In this document: in pieces, positions 25,554-35,038 of the stretch
Layout of the letters: each line of letters begins with the position of its first letter
Position numbering within the stretch: the stretch's first letter is position 1
Source: Methanohalophilus halophilus
GTDB taxonomy: Archaea > Halobacteriota > Methanosarcinia > Methanosarcinales > Methanosarcinaceae
NCBI RefSeq assembly: GCF_001889405.1
Contig: NZ_CP017921.1
Coordinates: forward strand, 1,958,960 to 2,022,959
Direction of reading: 5' to 3'
DNA length: 64,000 nt
Notes under the pieces: generated by a model
The model's database searches: none
What the model saw: the letters and a program-made list of their open reading frames with translations, nothing else
Told to the model about the DNA's origin: nothing
Position numbers and translations under genes: made by a program

Positions 25554-26843
25554 TTGATCAAAATTATAGTTGTAACACTAACTTTGTTATTATCAGTAGG
25601 TATGGCAGGTGCCTGGCAACCGGAAACTTGTAAAGGTTGCCACATTGAGCAATATGAGATATGGAACTCTTCTGCCCATGCAGAATCCTTAAAATCTGCA
25701 GGTGGATCGGTTGTTGATATTGAAAGTTGCACGGAATGCCACGTTGAGTCTTCAATAAAAAAAGCTTGGGGAAGGGAAGATGTGGAAGCCACAATTGAAC
25801 CAATCACCTGTGAAGTTTGCCATCTTCCCCCGGATGAAGGTTATGATGCCCATCTGGACACTCCATCTGCTCATATCCCGGAAGTTACCCTTTCTGCTGA
25901 AATGTGTGGGAATTGCCATAAAGATTCCCACCATCCGATCATCGAGGAATGGGATGAATATAACACTGAAAGCTTTGACATGGAGTCCATGGCAAGTCAT
26001 TCCGAACCCACTGATGTGGCGGAACCCTTCATCCTGAACAGGGATAACTCTTGTGTCTCATGTAAGAGCACCGATGGGGCCATTCCCTCCTTAGAAGATG
26101 AAAGTATCTATGGATTGAACCTGAACGATGTTCCACAGCCTGAATATGTAGAAGAGTGGCGCATAACCTGTGTTGCCTGTCATGAACCGCATTCCGCTGA
26201 GTACCGTATAGAAGGGTCTTTACTCTGTGGTAACTGCCATAACGGTATGGGTGCCACGGCAGATGGAATGACTACGGAAATCCGGCATCCCAACTGGGAA
26301 ATGTATAACGATTCCATCTATAACACAGGCAACCATCCTGAGACCGGGTGTGTGGATTGCCATATGGCTTCAAAGGAATACAATGACACCACACATGAAA
26401 CAGCCGTGACCGGGCATACCTTCGATTACGAACCCGAGCTGCTATTCAGTTCCGAATCATCCAGTGAATGTTATGATTGCCATGATGAAGAGTTTGCAAA
26501 AGTTATTGAAACAAAACAGGACTTGATTGCCGAAAGGATTGAAGAACTTAAAACTGTACAGAACAACTCCAGTGTTGCTCTGGAAAATCTCAATGGTACG
26601 GCTTCCTATGAATCAAACCTTGAGGACTACAACAATGCAGTCTTTTACATGCATTTTGTTGAAGAGGACGGAAGTCTTGGCATTCACAACATGGAAAAGG
26701 CCAATGAATACCTGGACAAATCAGACAAATTATTCAATTCTGTAATCGAAACTGAAGAGCCGGTTGAGCAACCCGGTTTTGAAGCAATCGTTGCAGTCTT
26801 TGGTCTGATGTTTATGTTCTGGATAGCAAGGAAAAGGGATTGA
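25554..26843 (+). CDS. surface multiheme cytochrome c with PGF-CTERM anchor
   Basis: 429 residues. Signal peptide (residues 1-20, cleavage after GMAGA), then eight CXXCH heme sites (residues 26, 59, 86, 118, 206, 225, 266, 306) and one CXXCK site (C167-V-S-C-K171). The CXXCK form binds the Lys-ligated catalytic heme in NrfA, octaheme nitrite reductase and tetrathionate reductase families. A helical segment (~310-400) precedes the tail QPGFEAIVAVFGLMFMFWIARKRD, an archaeosortase PGF-CTERM signal, so the protein should be tethered outside the membrane. The start is a TTG 5 bases after GGGGGTA. It is convergent with fumarate reductase genes. It may be an extracellular electron conduit or a reductase; MmcA of Methanosarcina is a seven-heme analogue. 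Confidence 0.88.
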   Translation: MIKIIVVTLTLLLSVGMAGAWQPETCKGCHIEQYEIWNSSAHAESLKSAGGSVVDIESCTECHVESSIKKAWGREDVEATIEPITCEVCHLPPDEGYDAHLDTPSAHIPEVTLSAEMCGNCHKDSHHPIIEEWDEYNTESFDMESMASHSEPTDVAEPFILNRDNSCVSCKSTDGAIPSLEDESIYGLNLNDVPQPEYVEEWRITCVACHEPHSAEYRIEGSLLCGNCHNGMGATADGMTTEIRHPNWEMYNDSIYNTGNHPETGCVDCHMASKEYNDTTHETAVTGHTFDYEPELLFSSESSSECYDCHDEEFAKVIETKQDLIAERIEELKTVQNNSSVALENLNGTASYESNLEDYNNAVFYMHFVEEDGSLGIHNMEKANEYLDKSDKLFNSVIETEEPVEQPGFEAIVAVFGLMFMFWIARKRD

Positions 26844-26858
26844 ATTATCCCTTCACTT

Positions 26859-27620
26859 TTAATTTTCTTTATTCTTTTCGATTTCCTCTCTGAGCGCCTT
26901 AATTCCCAGTGTAGGTGGAACTTTTTTCGGGCAGACTGCCACACATTTATAGACAAGGTCACAACCCCAAACACCGGATTCTGAATCAACAAAATTCAGT
27001 CTCTCCTGTCGGCTGGCATTATCCTCCCGTGGATCGAGATGCATACGCCAGGCTTTGGCAAGAGTTGCCGGGCTGAGGTATGTATCATCTCTCGCAGCCA
27101 CCGGACATGCACCGTGACAACAGGCACACAGGATACAGTTGGTATACTTCTCAATCTGTTCCCGCAGATCCGGATCCATCAGGTTACCACCTTCGGGATG
27201 TTCTTCAGGAGAACTTATCCAGGGCTTGATAGAATCCACCAGATTATAGAAGGAATCCATGTCCACAATAAGGTCACGAATTACATCCAGGTTGGCCAGG
27301 GGTTCAATTAAGATAACTTCATTTTCTTCTTCTGATTTCTGACCTGCTACAAATATGTCGCCTGAACCTTCTCTGGTATTTTCTTTTTTAGCAATACCCA
27401 CCTGTGTCCTGCAGGCAAGCCGGGGAACCCTGTTGATAAGCATTCCACAACTTCCACATACTGCACCCCGGCAGGCATATCTGAAGCACAGACTGCCATC
27501 CATATGTTCCTGCACATAGAAGAGGGCCTCCAGTACCGTCATCCCGGGAGTTTCTTTCGTCTCGAAAGTATCATACCACTCCCTGCTTTCATCCTGGCGC
27601 TTGATTTTCAGGTAAACCAT
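26859..27620 (-). CDS. fumarate reductase / succinate dehydrogenase iron-sulfur subunit
   Basis: 253 residues. The N-terminal plant-type ferredoxin domain has the 2Fe-2S cysteines C50, C55, C58 and C70 (CRGAVCGSCG). The C-terminal domain has C162-x2-C165-x2-C168-x3-CP (4Fe-4S) and C220...C226-x3-CP (3Fe-4S type). It lacks the long C-terminal CCG domains found in thiol:fumarate reductase TfrB of hydrogenotrophic methanogens, so it does not look able to use CoM/CoB thiols by itself. It abuts the flavoprotein gene upstream. No membrane anchor subunit is visible nearby. Confidence 0.9.
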   Translation of the reverse strand: MVYLKIKRQDESREWYDTFETKETPGMTVLEALFYVQEHMDGSLCFRYACRGAVCGSCGMLINRVPRLACRTQVGIAKKENTREGSGDIFVAGQKSEEENEVILIEPLANLDVIRDLIVDMDSFYNLVDSIKPWISSPEEHPEGGNLMDPDLREQIEKYTNCILCACCHGACPVAARDDTYLSPATLAKAWRMHLDPREDNASRQERLNFVDSESGVWGCDLVYKCVAVCPKKVPPTLGIKALREEIEKNKEN

Positions 27621-29296
27621 CAGTATTCCCTCCTCATTGGCTTAAACTGTGTTATCGTCACATCTTTGTATTCCAGTTTCGGACCGCCGTCCTTCATATA
27701 AGCAAGAGTGTGTTTGAGCCAGTTCTCATCATCCCTTTCTAGGAAATCAGTCCTGTAATGGGCACCCCTGCTTTCCTCTCGAACCAGTGCACCTTCAGTG
27801 ATAACCCGGGCAATATCCAGCATTCCTTTTACTTCAAGTACATTCATCAATTCCATATTGAATGTCTTGACCCTGCTTTTCACATGGATATTTTCACCCC
27901 GTTTTTCCAGGGCCTTCACATTTGCAAGCCCGGTTTCAAGATCTTCACGATTACGATAAACACCCACATACTTCTGCATGGTCTGTCTTAATTCATCCTT
28001 TACATCGGCAAAACTTTCCCCGCCGTCACCCATCATAGAATCAATATTGGATCTTTCTTCCGCAAGACTTTCATTGAGGCTATCTTCAGAAGGCATAGCA
28101 ATGTTTTTCACAGCATTGGCCGCATGTTCCCCTGCCCTTTTTCCAAATACAATTGTATCAAGTAATGAATTACCTCCCAATCGGTTTGCCCCATGCACAC
28201 TGATACAGGCACATTCCCCAATTGCGTACAATCCATTTAGCGGCGTCAATCCATCTTTGCCAGAAGAGATGCCTCCCATGGAATAATGATGGCCCGGCTG
28301 TACGGGTATAGGTTCCGTGATCGGATCAACTCCGGCAAAATCAATACATATCTGACGAATACCACCCAGTCGCTCATTGATCAGTTCCTTACCCAGATGG
28401 GTAATATCAAGCTGTACATATCCTCCGGTAAAGCCCCGCCCTTCATCGATCTCGGTCTGGATGGAACGTGCAACGATATCCCTGGGAGCCAGTTCCATGG
28501 ATTCAGGTGCATATTTATCCATGAATCTTTCATGATCTTTGTTGTAGAGGTAGCCTCCTTCCCCCCTTACACCCTCGGTTATCAGTATATTGGTACCCCA
28601 CAGAGTAGTTGGATGGAATTGTACAAATTCCATGTCCTGAATGGGAACTCCGGCGCGATAGCCCAGACTTATTCCAAAACCTGTATTGATTATGGAGTTC
28701 GTGGAACGCTGGTATATACGCCCGTAACCGCCTGTTGCAAGTATAACTGCTTTGGCCCTGAAAGTTTCCAGTTCAGAATCAAGCAAATTGAGTGCCACAA
28801 AGCCGGTGCACCTATTGCTATCTGTGGCCAGGCGGGTTACCATCCACTCATTGTAGACCCTAACCCCGGCCCTTAATACCTGTTCATACAGGGTATGCAG
28901 CAGGTTATGGCCCGTCCTGTCCCCTGCATAACATGTCCTGGGAAAGCCGGCACCTCCGAAAGGGCGCTGGGCTATTTTCCCATCTCCAGTGCGTGAAAAC
29001 AGTGTCCCCCAATTTTCCATTTCATAAACTCTTTCGGGGGCTTCCTTGCAAAGGATTTCTACTGTATCCTGGTCTGCAAGGTAATCACTCCCTTTTACTG
29101 TATCATAGGCATGACTGTCCCAGCTGTCATCGGTACCTATGGATGCATTTATCCCACCCTGTGCAGCTACGGAATGACTGCGAATAGGTGGAACCTTGGA
29201 GATAACTGCCACGTCAGCCCCTTGTCTTTTGGCCTCAAGGCCAGCCCGGAGACCGGATAAACCTCCTCCTATCACTATAATGTCATGTTCTCTCAT
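27620..29296 (-). CDS. fumarate reductase / succinate dehydrogenase flavoprotein subunit
   Basis: 558 residues. The FAD-binding start is [36 protein letters not shown] contains the His that binds FAD covalently in this family; FHPTTLWG and [21 protein letters not shown] are family signatures. It interconverts fumarate and succinate in the cytoplasm together with the iron-sulfur subunit. It overlaps the fumarase gene upstream by 14 bases, so the three genes form one operon (fumC, flavoprotein, Fe-S). The direction in vivo, probably reductive for succinate in an incomplete TCA path, is inferred. Confidence 0.92.
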   Translation of the reverse strand: MREHDIIVIGGGLSGLRAGLEAKRQGADVAVISKVPPIRSHSVAAQGGINASIGTDDSWDSHAYDTVKGSDYLADQDTVEILCKEAPERVYEMENWGTLFSRTGDGKIAQRPFGGAGFPRTCYAGDRTGHNLLHTLYEQVLRAGVRVYNEWMVTRLATDSNRCTGFVALNLLDSELETFRAKAVILATGGYGRIYQRSTNSIINTGFGISLGYRAGVPIQDMEFVQFHPTTLWGTNILITEGVRGEGGYLYNKDHERFMDKYAPESMELAPRDIVARSIQTEIDEGRGFTGGYVQLDITHLGKELINERLGGIRQICIDFAGVDPITEPIPVQPGHHYSMGGISSGKDGLTPLNGLYAIGECACISVHGANRLGGNSLLDTIVFGKRAGEHAANAVKNIAMPSEDSLNESLAEERSNIDSMMGDGGESFADVKDELRQTMQKYVGVYRNREDLETGLANVKALEKRGENIHVKSRVKTFNMELMNVLEVKGMLDIARVITEGALVREESRGAHYRTDFLERDDENWLKHTLAYMKDGGPKLEYKDVTITQFKPMRREY

Positions 29297-30683
29297 TTCC
29301 TTGCCCCGTCATATTAAGTGGATTCAACAATTTATCAATTTCATCTTTTGAAAGGTTCAAATCCTTTCTTTCTACTACTTCACGTATGGTACTGTTTGTC
29401 CTGTATGCTTCATATGTGATTTCCGCAGCCCTTTCATAACCGATCATAGGTGCCAGTGAAGTTCCCAGTGCAAGGCTGGATTCTGCCATTCTTGAACAAT
29501 GCTCCACATTGACAGTTAATCCTTTGAGACAACGGTTGTTAAAAGAGTCAACCCCTCCTGCCAGAATTGTTATCGAATTAAGAATATTATGGGCAAGCAC
29601 AGGTGTAAATACGTTCAATTCACATTGTCCCCCCTGTGCTGCCATCATTATGGAGGTATCATTTCCAACTATCTGGAAACACACCATGTTAAGCATCTCT
29701 GCCATCACAGGGTTTACCTTACCTGGCATGATCGATGAGCCTGGCTGTACTGCCGGCAGCATGATTTCCCCGAAACCGGTGCGTGGACCGCTGGATAATA
29801 ACCTGAGATCATTTGCAAGTTTGATGAGATCCACTGCAATACCCTTTAGAGCCGCCGATGTGCCCAGAATAGCCCCTGCACCCTGTGTGGCTTCAAAGGG
29901 ATTTTGCGATAACATGAAATCAATCCCTGTGATGTGGTTCATTTCCTGAATCGCTATGTCACCAAACCCTTCAGGAGTATTGAGGCCTGTGCCTGTAGCC
30001 GTACCCCCCATATTGAGCTCCTTCAAATCCTTCAATGTATTTTCCAGTCGTAGTATTCCCAGCTCCAGCATTTTTGAATAGCCGCTGAATTCCTGTCCCA
30101 GAGTCACTGGGACTGCATCCTGCAGATGGGTTCTGCCGGGTTTTACCACCCTGATATGCTCTTTGGCCTTTGCATCAAGTTCATACTGCAGGGTTTCCAG
30201 CACAGGCAGAAGTTCATTTATTATCATTTCAGTGGCAGCGATATGGATTGCCGTATGAGTTGTATCATTGGAGGACTGGGACATATTAACATGATCATTG
30301 GGATGGATCACATCATAGCGACCCTTATGGTAACCCAGGATCTCAAGAGCCCGGTTGGCAATGACTTCGTTGGCATTCATATTCTGGGACGTACCAGCAC
30401 CTGATTGGAAAGCATCCAGCACGAAATGGTCATCAAATCTTCCACTTCGCACCTCCTGAGCGGCTTTGTAGATTGCATCACCCAGATTACGGTCAAGTTT
30501 GCCGGCTTTCATATTGGCTTTTGCAGCCGCCATTTTGATCGCAGCCTGTGCCCTGATAAAAGCAGGAGGCAGTCTCTGTTCACTTACCCTGAAATTTATC
30601 ACAGCACGGGCGGTTTGGGGACCATAATAAACATCATCTGGAACCTCCACCTCCCCCATTGTGTCTTTTTCAACCCTAACCAT
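29283..30683 (-). CDS. fumC: class II fumarate hydratase
   Basis: 466 residues from an ATG at 30683 preceded by AGGTGAT; an upstream in-frame ATG lacks an RBS. Fumarase/aspartase superfamily motifs are present: [46 protein letters not shown] and the signature [15 protein letters not shown]. It hydrates fumarate to malate. It is the first gene of an operon with the fumarate reductase subunits. Aspartate ammonia-lyase is the alternative; the HPNDHVN and [10 protein letters not shown] segments fit fumarase better. Confidence 0.9.
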   Translation of the reverse strand: MVRVEKDTMGEVEVPDDVYYGPQTARAVINFRVSEQRLPPAFIRAQAAIKMAAAKANMKAGKLDRNLGDAIYKAAQEVRSGRFDDHFVLDAFQSGAGTSQNMNANEVIANRALEILGYHKGRYDVIHPNDHVNMSQSSNDTTHTAIHIAATEMIINELLPVLETLQYELDAKAKEHIRVVKPGRTHLQDAVPVTLGQEFSGYSKMLELGILRLENTLKDLKELNMGGTATGTGLNTPEGFGDIAIQEMNHITGIDFMLSQNPFEATQGAGAILGTSAALKGIAVDLIKLANDLRLLSSGPRTGFGEIMLPAVQPGSSIMPGKVNPVMAEMLNMVCFQIVGNDTSIMMAAQGGQCELNVFTPVLAHNILNSITILAGGVDSFNNRCLKGLTVNVEHCSRMAESSLALGTSLAPMIGYERAAEITYEAYRTNSTIREVVERKDLNLSKDEIDKLLNPLNMTGQGNERT

Positions 30684-30821
30684 TGTATCACCTGTAAAGG
30701 ACATTTTATACACCGGCTTTACGTCATTTCAAACCGGCAATTCCAAAACCCCCTAATAAAAATAAAATATCTTCAGTAATAAGTGTATTTAACTATCTGG
30801 AAATGCCCAGAGGGATAAAGA

Positions 30822-31949
30822 TTAATAATTATATTCCAGAGGGTGGAAGATCACATGTCTTATGTGAGATTTTGCCAGACCAAGAATCTGTTCTTCCAGA
30901 TAAGATTTTGAGGGAAATTCGGGGTTGGATGTAGAAAAAAACGCTTCCTTTATTTTTTCTCCTACTATATCGTCACAACCGCTTTCAACCTGTATTATCG
31001 TAGAACCTTCGCAATATTCATTTTCAGCAAGCACATTATCCCTGTCACCATCAGTAATTCCTATCAAGGGTATTTCCAGACGTTTCAGGATGCTTCCTGC
31101 AATCACCGTGGTATCATCCCCAACTGAGATTATCAGATCCGCTTTCCTTGCCAGTTCGAATGTCCTTTCCGCTTCATGATTAATCAGTACAGCCCGACAG
31201 GACTGGGGCTTATGAACATCAATTCTTTCCCGGTTCATTGATTCCAGAACAGGTGTGCGGCGTAGATTTCCACTTTTTATCCACGCAGTTTCAGGGTCAA
31301 TCCTACCGATGTATGAAGTAAGTTTTTCCACACCATGTTTTTTCAATTGCCCGCCTTTGATTGCAGTAATAATTCCCTCCTCAAATATTAATTCCACATC
31401 CTCATTATTGGCGTAACCGATTACAAGACCGTTGACCATAATTGATTCTCCGGGCAGGACCCCGGAAATATTGCGTATCGTTCTATGGCCGTTTTTTTTG
31501 ATAGATGGCTGTCTTGCAGTTTCTGGGTACACCAGTGGCATACCCAATTTCCTGCATAGCCAGTATACATCGGGAGTTACATCTTTTCCCCTGTGAATAA
31601 CTTTCCCGTCCGAATTACCGGGTCTTTCAACCTGTACAAGTGGGACTTCAATATCCACCCTATCCGCTACCAGATTTCCAAAAACAGTCCCGCTTTCAAT
31701 TGTTTTTCCATGGTTTAGTAGGAATACGCAGTCACACTCTTTTCCAAGTTCAGTAATCGCCTCACTGGGTTTGCTCAAACTCCAGATGTCGATCACCTCT
31801 TCAAGAAAGGAATCCAGCACGGCCAGTTTACACATCGTCCCGGCGGCTACAGCATACACATCTGCTCTTGCTGAAAGAAGTTGTATTATGTTTCCGGCCC
31901 AGCCACTGTCTATTATTTCCGGGCCGTGTATTATTATTCCATATTTCAT
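30822..31949 (-). CDS. DUF2117 family protein (methanogen-conserved)
   Basis: 375 residues, soluble. The N-terminal half (HGPEIIDSGWAGNIIQLL) and a later nucleotide-fold-like region (ADLIISVGDDTTVIAGSILKRLEIPLIGITDGD) match the DUF2117 family found almost only in methanogens. No function is established. It sits alone between fumC and larA on the minus strand. The GDDTTV/TDGD arrangement suggests a sugar- or nucleotide-binding Rossmann-like domain, which is inference. Confidence 0.8.
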   Translation of the reverse strand: MKYGIIIHGPEIIDSGWAGNIIQLLSARADVYAVAAGTMCKLAVLDSFLEEVIDIWSLSKPSEAITELGKECDCVFLLNHGKTIESGTVFGNLVADRVDIEVPLVQVERPGNSDGKVIHRGKDVTPDVYWLCRKLGMPLVYPETARQPSIKKNGHRTIRNISGVLPGESIMVNGLVIGYANNEDVELIFEEGIITAIKGGQLKKHGVEKLTSYIGRIDPETAWIKSGNLRRTPVLESMNRERIDVHKPQSCRAVLINHEAERTFELARKADLIISVGDDTTVIAGSILKRLEIPLIGITDGDRDNVLAENEYCEGSTIIQVESGCDDIVGEKIKEAFFSTSNPEFPSKSYLEEQILGLAKSHIRHVIFHPLEYNY

Positions 31950-32117
31950 CCTGTCATCCTTGTACTTAATGTCTCATAGTTGAAGATAAATTTATATCTT
32001 ATCGATTCAAACCCTCATTCTGACAAAAGTCGGTCTATTCTGAGTAATATCCATCACCTCCATTTTACCGTCATATGCGACTTTTGTCTTCATTGCAAAT
32101 AGATGAGGACCGACAAA

Positions 32118-33353
32118 ATGCCCGTGATCACTGTGCCCTATGGTAACGAAAGTATTGATATCAACATTCCGGATTCCAATATGGGTGATATCCTTATGCC
32201 CTGTGAAATGGAAGTAGAATCCACTCCGGAGGTACTTGTAAAAAATGCCCTTGCAAATCCGGTAAACAGCAAGAAACTTTCCGAAATAGCGACTGCAGAA
32301 TCCAGTGTAGTTATCATTGTCAGTGATATAACCCGCCCATCCCCTTCTTCAACAATGCTCCCACTCCTTTTTGAAGAATTAAAATCCGGAGGATGCACCG
32401 AAGAAAATGTAACGGTGGTCTGTGCCCTGGGACTTCATCGCCAACAGACTGAAGAAGAGATTAAAAAAATACTTGGACCACTTTATGGAAAAGTCAGGTT
32501 TGTTGAACATGATAAAGAGAATTGTGTAAAGGTGGGAACAACTTCCAGAGGGACTCCGGTAGAAATATTCAAAGAAGTTTATGAGTCCGATATAATAGTG
32601 TGTACCGGTAATATTGAATTCCACTATTATGCAGGTTACAGTGGAGGGGCAAAAGCGATCCTTCCCGGAGTGAGTTCAAATAATTCTGTTATTACAAACC
32701 ATAAGATGATGACTCTTGAAGAGGCAACCACCGGCAATATCGACAGTCCTGTAAGACAGGATATGGAGGAAGCGGCCCAAATATTCGGCCCGGATTTTTT
32801 ACTCAATGTGGTCCTCAACAGCAAAAAGGAAATAGTCCAGGCAGTAGCCGGTGATATTATAGATGCCCACCGAAAAGGAGTTGACTGTGTGGATAAAATG
32901 TACAAGGTGGAAGTGGAACCTGCAGATGTTGTCATTACAGCAACCGATGTCTCAAAAGGGATGAACCTCTATCAGGCTTACAAACCGCTGGATAATGCAA
33001 AAAACGCTGTTATTGATGGAGGCACCATCCTGCTTGCAGCCCCCTGCAGGGAAGGGTTTGGTCATGAAATATTTGAGCGCTGGAGTCGACAATGCAGTTG
33101 TCCTCTGGAAACAATTGAAAAATTCGACTCAGATTTTGAGTTTGGGGCTCATAAAGCGGCATTTATCGCACAGCTTGCAATGAAACATGATCTGCTCATG
33201 TATTCAGAAATGCCTGAAAAAGATGTACAGGATGTATTTTTCAGACCTGTAACAGATATCCAGCAGGCAATTGATTCAATCATTACAAAAAATCCGGCCG
33301 TGAGAATCCATTTCATGCCTCATGGCCAGAGTACCTTACCTATTGAAAAATAA
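32118..33353 (+). CDS. larA: nickel-dependent lactate racemase family protein (LarA-like)
   Basis: 411 residues from the second ATG (32118), which has GAGG at the proper distance; an earlier ATG at 32103 lacks one. LarA family motifs: VSDITRPSPS, CALGLHRQQT and GNIEFHYYAGYSGGAKAILPG, the last containing the Lys that carries the pincer nickel cofactor in LarA. Members racemise lactate or other 2-hydroxyacids. No larB, larC or larE is nearby, so substrate and cofactor supply are unclear. Confidence 0.85.
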   Translation: MPVITVPYGNESIDINIPDSNMGDILMPCEMEVESTPEVLVKNALANPVNSKKLSEIATAESSVVIIVSDITRPSPSSTMLPLLFEELKSGGCTEENVTVVCALGLHRQQTEEEIKKILGPLYGKVRFVEHDKENCVKVGTTSRGTPVEIFKEVYESDIIVCTGNIEFHYYAGYSGGAKAILPGVSSNNSVITNHKMMTLEEATTGNIDSPVRQDMEEAAQIFGPDFLLNVVLNSKKEIVQAVAGDIIDAHRKGVDCVDKMYKVEVEPADVVITATDVSKGMNLYQAYKPLDNAKNAVIDGGTILLAAPCREGFGHEIFERWSRQCSCPLETIEKFDSDFEFGAHKAAFIAQLAMKHDLLMYSEMPEKDVQDVFFRPVTDIQQAIDSIITKNPAVRIHFMPHGQSTLPIEK

Positions 33354-33373
33354 AAAAATTAAATCCGGCTGAC

Positions 33374-34198
33374 TCAAGCGTGATCATGTACCCAGAAATC
33401 ACCTTCCATGGTGACTTCTTTTTTCCATATGGGCACCTCTGACTTTATTCTTTCAATCGCATCACTCAAGGCTTTAAACAACTCCTGCCTGTGGGCCGAT
33501 GCTACAACAATGTACACAATATCCTCTCCCCTCATGAGCCGGCCACTTTTGTGATGGATTAGTACTTCAATAATTCCTTCTTTTTGTTTGAGGTCGTTAC
33601 ATATCTTTTCTATACGCTCATCAGCAACTGTCTCATATTTCTCAAATTCAAGCATTTTTGTGCTGATATCATCTGTCTCCCCTCTTACCACACCTGTAAA
33701 AGTACCGATACTTCCAGTCAGAGGAAATTCAGGTATATTACGTATTTTGTTAATCATACTGTCCAGGGTTACGATTTCGGATGTTTGTTGTACAATTCCT
33801 GCAACTTCGTCCATATCCCAGTCCGAACAAGGAGCAAGCCTGAGTACAACGTTCCCTGCTTTCTCTTTCATTTCTCCCAGCATTATTTTGGGCAAATCAC
33901 TATTTGTAGCGCCTTCCACGATTGCGTACTCCATCCCCCTGCCAGCAAGGACTTCAAGAGCTTCATCCAGGCCTCCCCCGCGTTGAATAGAAATCAAACC
34001 CTCCTCGGAGACCGCAGTCACGTTTTCAGCGCCAGAATCGAAATGTTTACCCGTATCTTTTTCGGGGGAATCAAAGCGATGGTCATGCATGATCTTTACA
34101 GTACCAACTTTGCCCTTCAAAGCAAGTTTTTCAACCAGCCTGCAAACAAACGTTGTCTTGCCGGTATTTTTGTAACCAATAACAGCTACGGCTTTCAT
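33374..34198 (-). CDS. MobB-MoaE fusion, molybdopterin biosynthesis
   Basis: 274 residues. The N-terminal part (about 1-130) is MobB-like with a P-loop GYKNTGKTTF (residues 8-17) and the switch-like DHRFD. The C-terminal part (about 145-274) is MoaE, the large subunit of molybdopterin synthase, with GSIGTFTGVVRG, HHKSGRLMRGEDIVYIVVASAHR and PIWKKE. MoaE adds dithiolene sulfur to cPMP; MobB aids nucleotide attachment. This fused form supports Mo/W formyl-methanofuran dehydrogenase. It is convergent with larA. Confidence 0.9.
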   Translation of the reverse strand: MKAVAVIGYKNTGKTTFVCRLVEKLALKGKVGTVKIMHDHRFDSPEKDTGKHFDSGAENVTAVSEEGLISIQRGGGLDEALEVLAGRGMEYAIVEGATNSDLPKIMLGEMKEKAGNVVLRLAPCSDWDMDEVAGIVQQTSEIVTLDSMINKIRNIPEFPLTGSIGTFTGVVRGETDDISTKMLEFEKYETVADERIEKICNDLKQKEGIIEVLIHHKSGRLMRGEDIVYIVVASAHRQELFKALSDAIERIKSEVPIWKKEVTMEGDFWVHDHA

Positions 34199-34309
34199 AA
34201 TTATGGCATGGAATTATAAGTATAAGTAGGCATTGGATTGGCTGACATAATTTGATAATTAAGAAATATTACGAATTATTTATATATAAGATGATTATTT
34301 ATCTAATGT

Positions 34310-34999
34310 ATGGATGAGCAGAAATTAAGGGTACAGGATATGCCCCAGGAGGACAGGCCAAGGGAGAGAATTGCAAAATATGGGCCCTCAAGCCTTTCCA
34401 ATACGGAATTGCTTGCAATAATCCTGCGAACCGGAACGGCAAAGGAAAATGTGATCAATCTGTGCAGCCGTATTTTTGCAAATTATTCTATCAAAAATTT
34501 GAGTCAGGCCAATATCACAAAACTGACCGAAATCCATGGAGTCGGGATTGCAAAGGCTTCCCAGATCTCTGCTATATTCGAACTGGCTCGCAGACTTGAA
34601 AAACATTCAGATGAGCCGCTGCCACGCATCCGTTCCCCGGATGATGTGTACAAACTCCTGTATCCCCAGTTGAGGTGCCAGAAAAAGGAACATCTTACAA
34701 CCCTTCACCTTGATACCAAAAACCAGGTCCTGCGTGAAGAAGTGGTATCAATAGGCAGTCTCAATGCCAATATTGTTCATCCAAGGGAAGTATTCAAATC
34801 AGCCCTTCTGGAATCAGCAGCCTCTGTAATTCTTACACACAATCATCCATCGGGAGATCCCACACCAAGCAGGGAAGATATAAACGTTACCCGTAAACTC
34901 GTTGATGGCGGGAAAATACTCGGAATTGATGTACTGGATCATGTGATAATCGGGGAAGGAAAATTTGTGAGTTTGAAGGATGAAGGATATATTTCCTGA
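34310..34999 (+). CDS. radC: RadC family JAMM-domain protein
   Basis: 229 residues: a helix-hairpin-helix-like N-terminus (DRPRERIAKYGPSSLSNTELLAIILRTGT and LTEIHGVGIAKASQI) and a C-terminal JAB/JAMM domain with the zinc motif HNHPSGDPTPSREDI. Full family length. RadC was once linked to DNA repair; its activity remains unproven. It has its own TATA-like promoter (TTATATATAAG, ~34280). Confidence 0.92.
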   Translation: MDEQKLRVQDMPQEDRPRERIAKYGPSSLSNTELLAIILRTGTAKENVINLCSRIFANYSIKNLSQANITKLTEIHGVGIAKASQISAIFELARRLEKHSDEPLPRIRSPDDVYKLLYPQLRCQKKEHLTTLHLDTKNQVLREEVVSIGSLNANIVHPREVFKSALLESAASVILTHNHPSGDPTPSREDINVTRKLVDGGKILGIDVLDHVIIGEGKFVSLKDEGYIS

Positions 35000-35038
35000 C
35001 AAAAGATTTAAAGCATTTTCCGACAATTATCCAGCCGA

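Noticed and set aside
28286..28876. 196-codon plus-strand frame
   Set aside because: Lies wholly antisense to the well-supported fumarate reductase flavoprotein gene; composition is that of a shadow frame and no motif is visible.
26859..29296. Thiol:fumarate reductase TfrAB
   Set aside because: The Fe-S subunit stops at 253 residues and lacks the CCG heterodisulfide-type domains that define TfrB.
33584..34219. 211-codon plus-strand frame
   Set aside because: Antisense to the MobB-MoaE gene, whose motifs are clear; no independent evidence.
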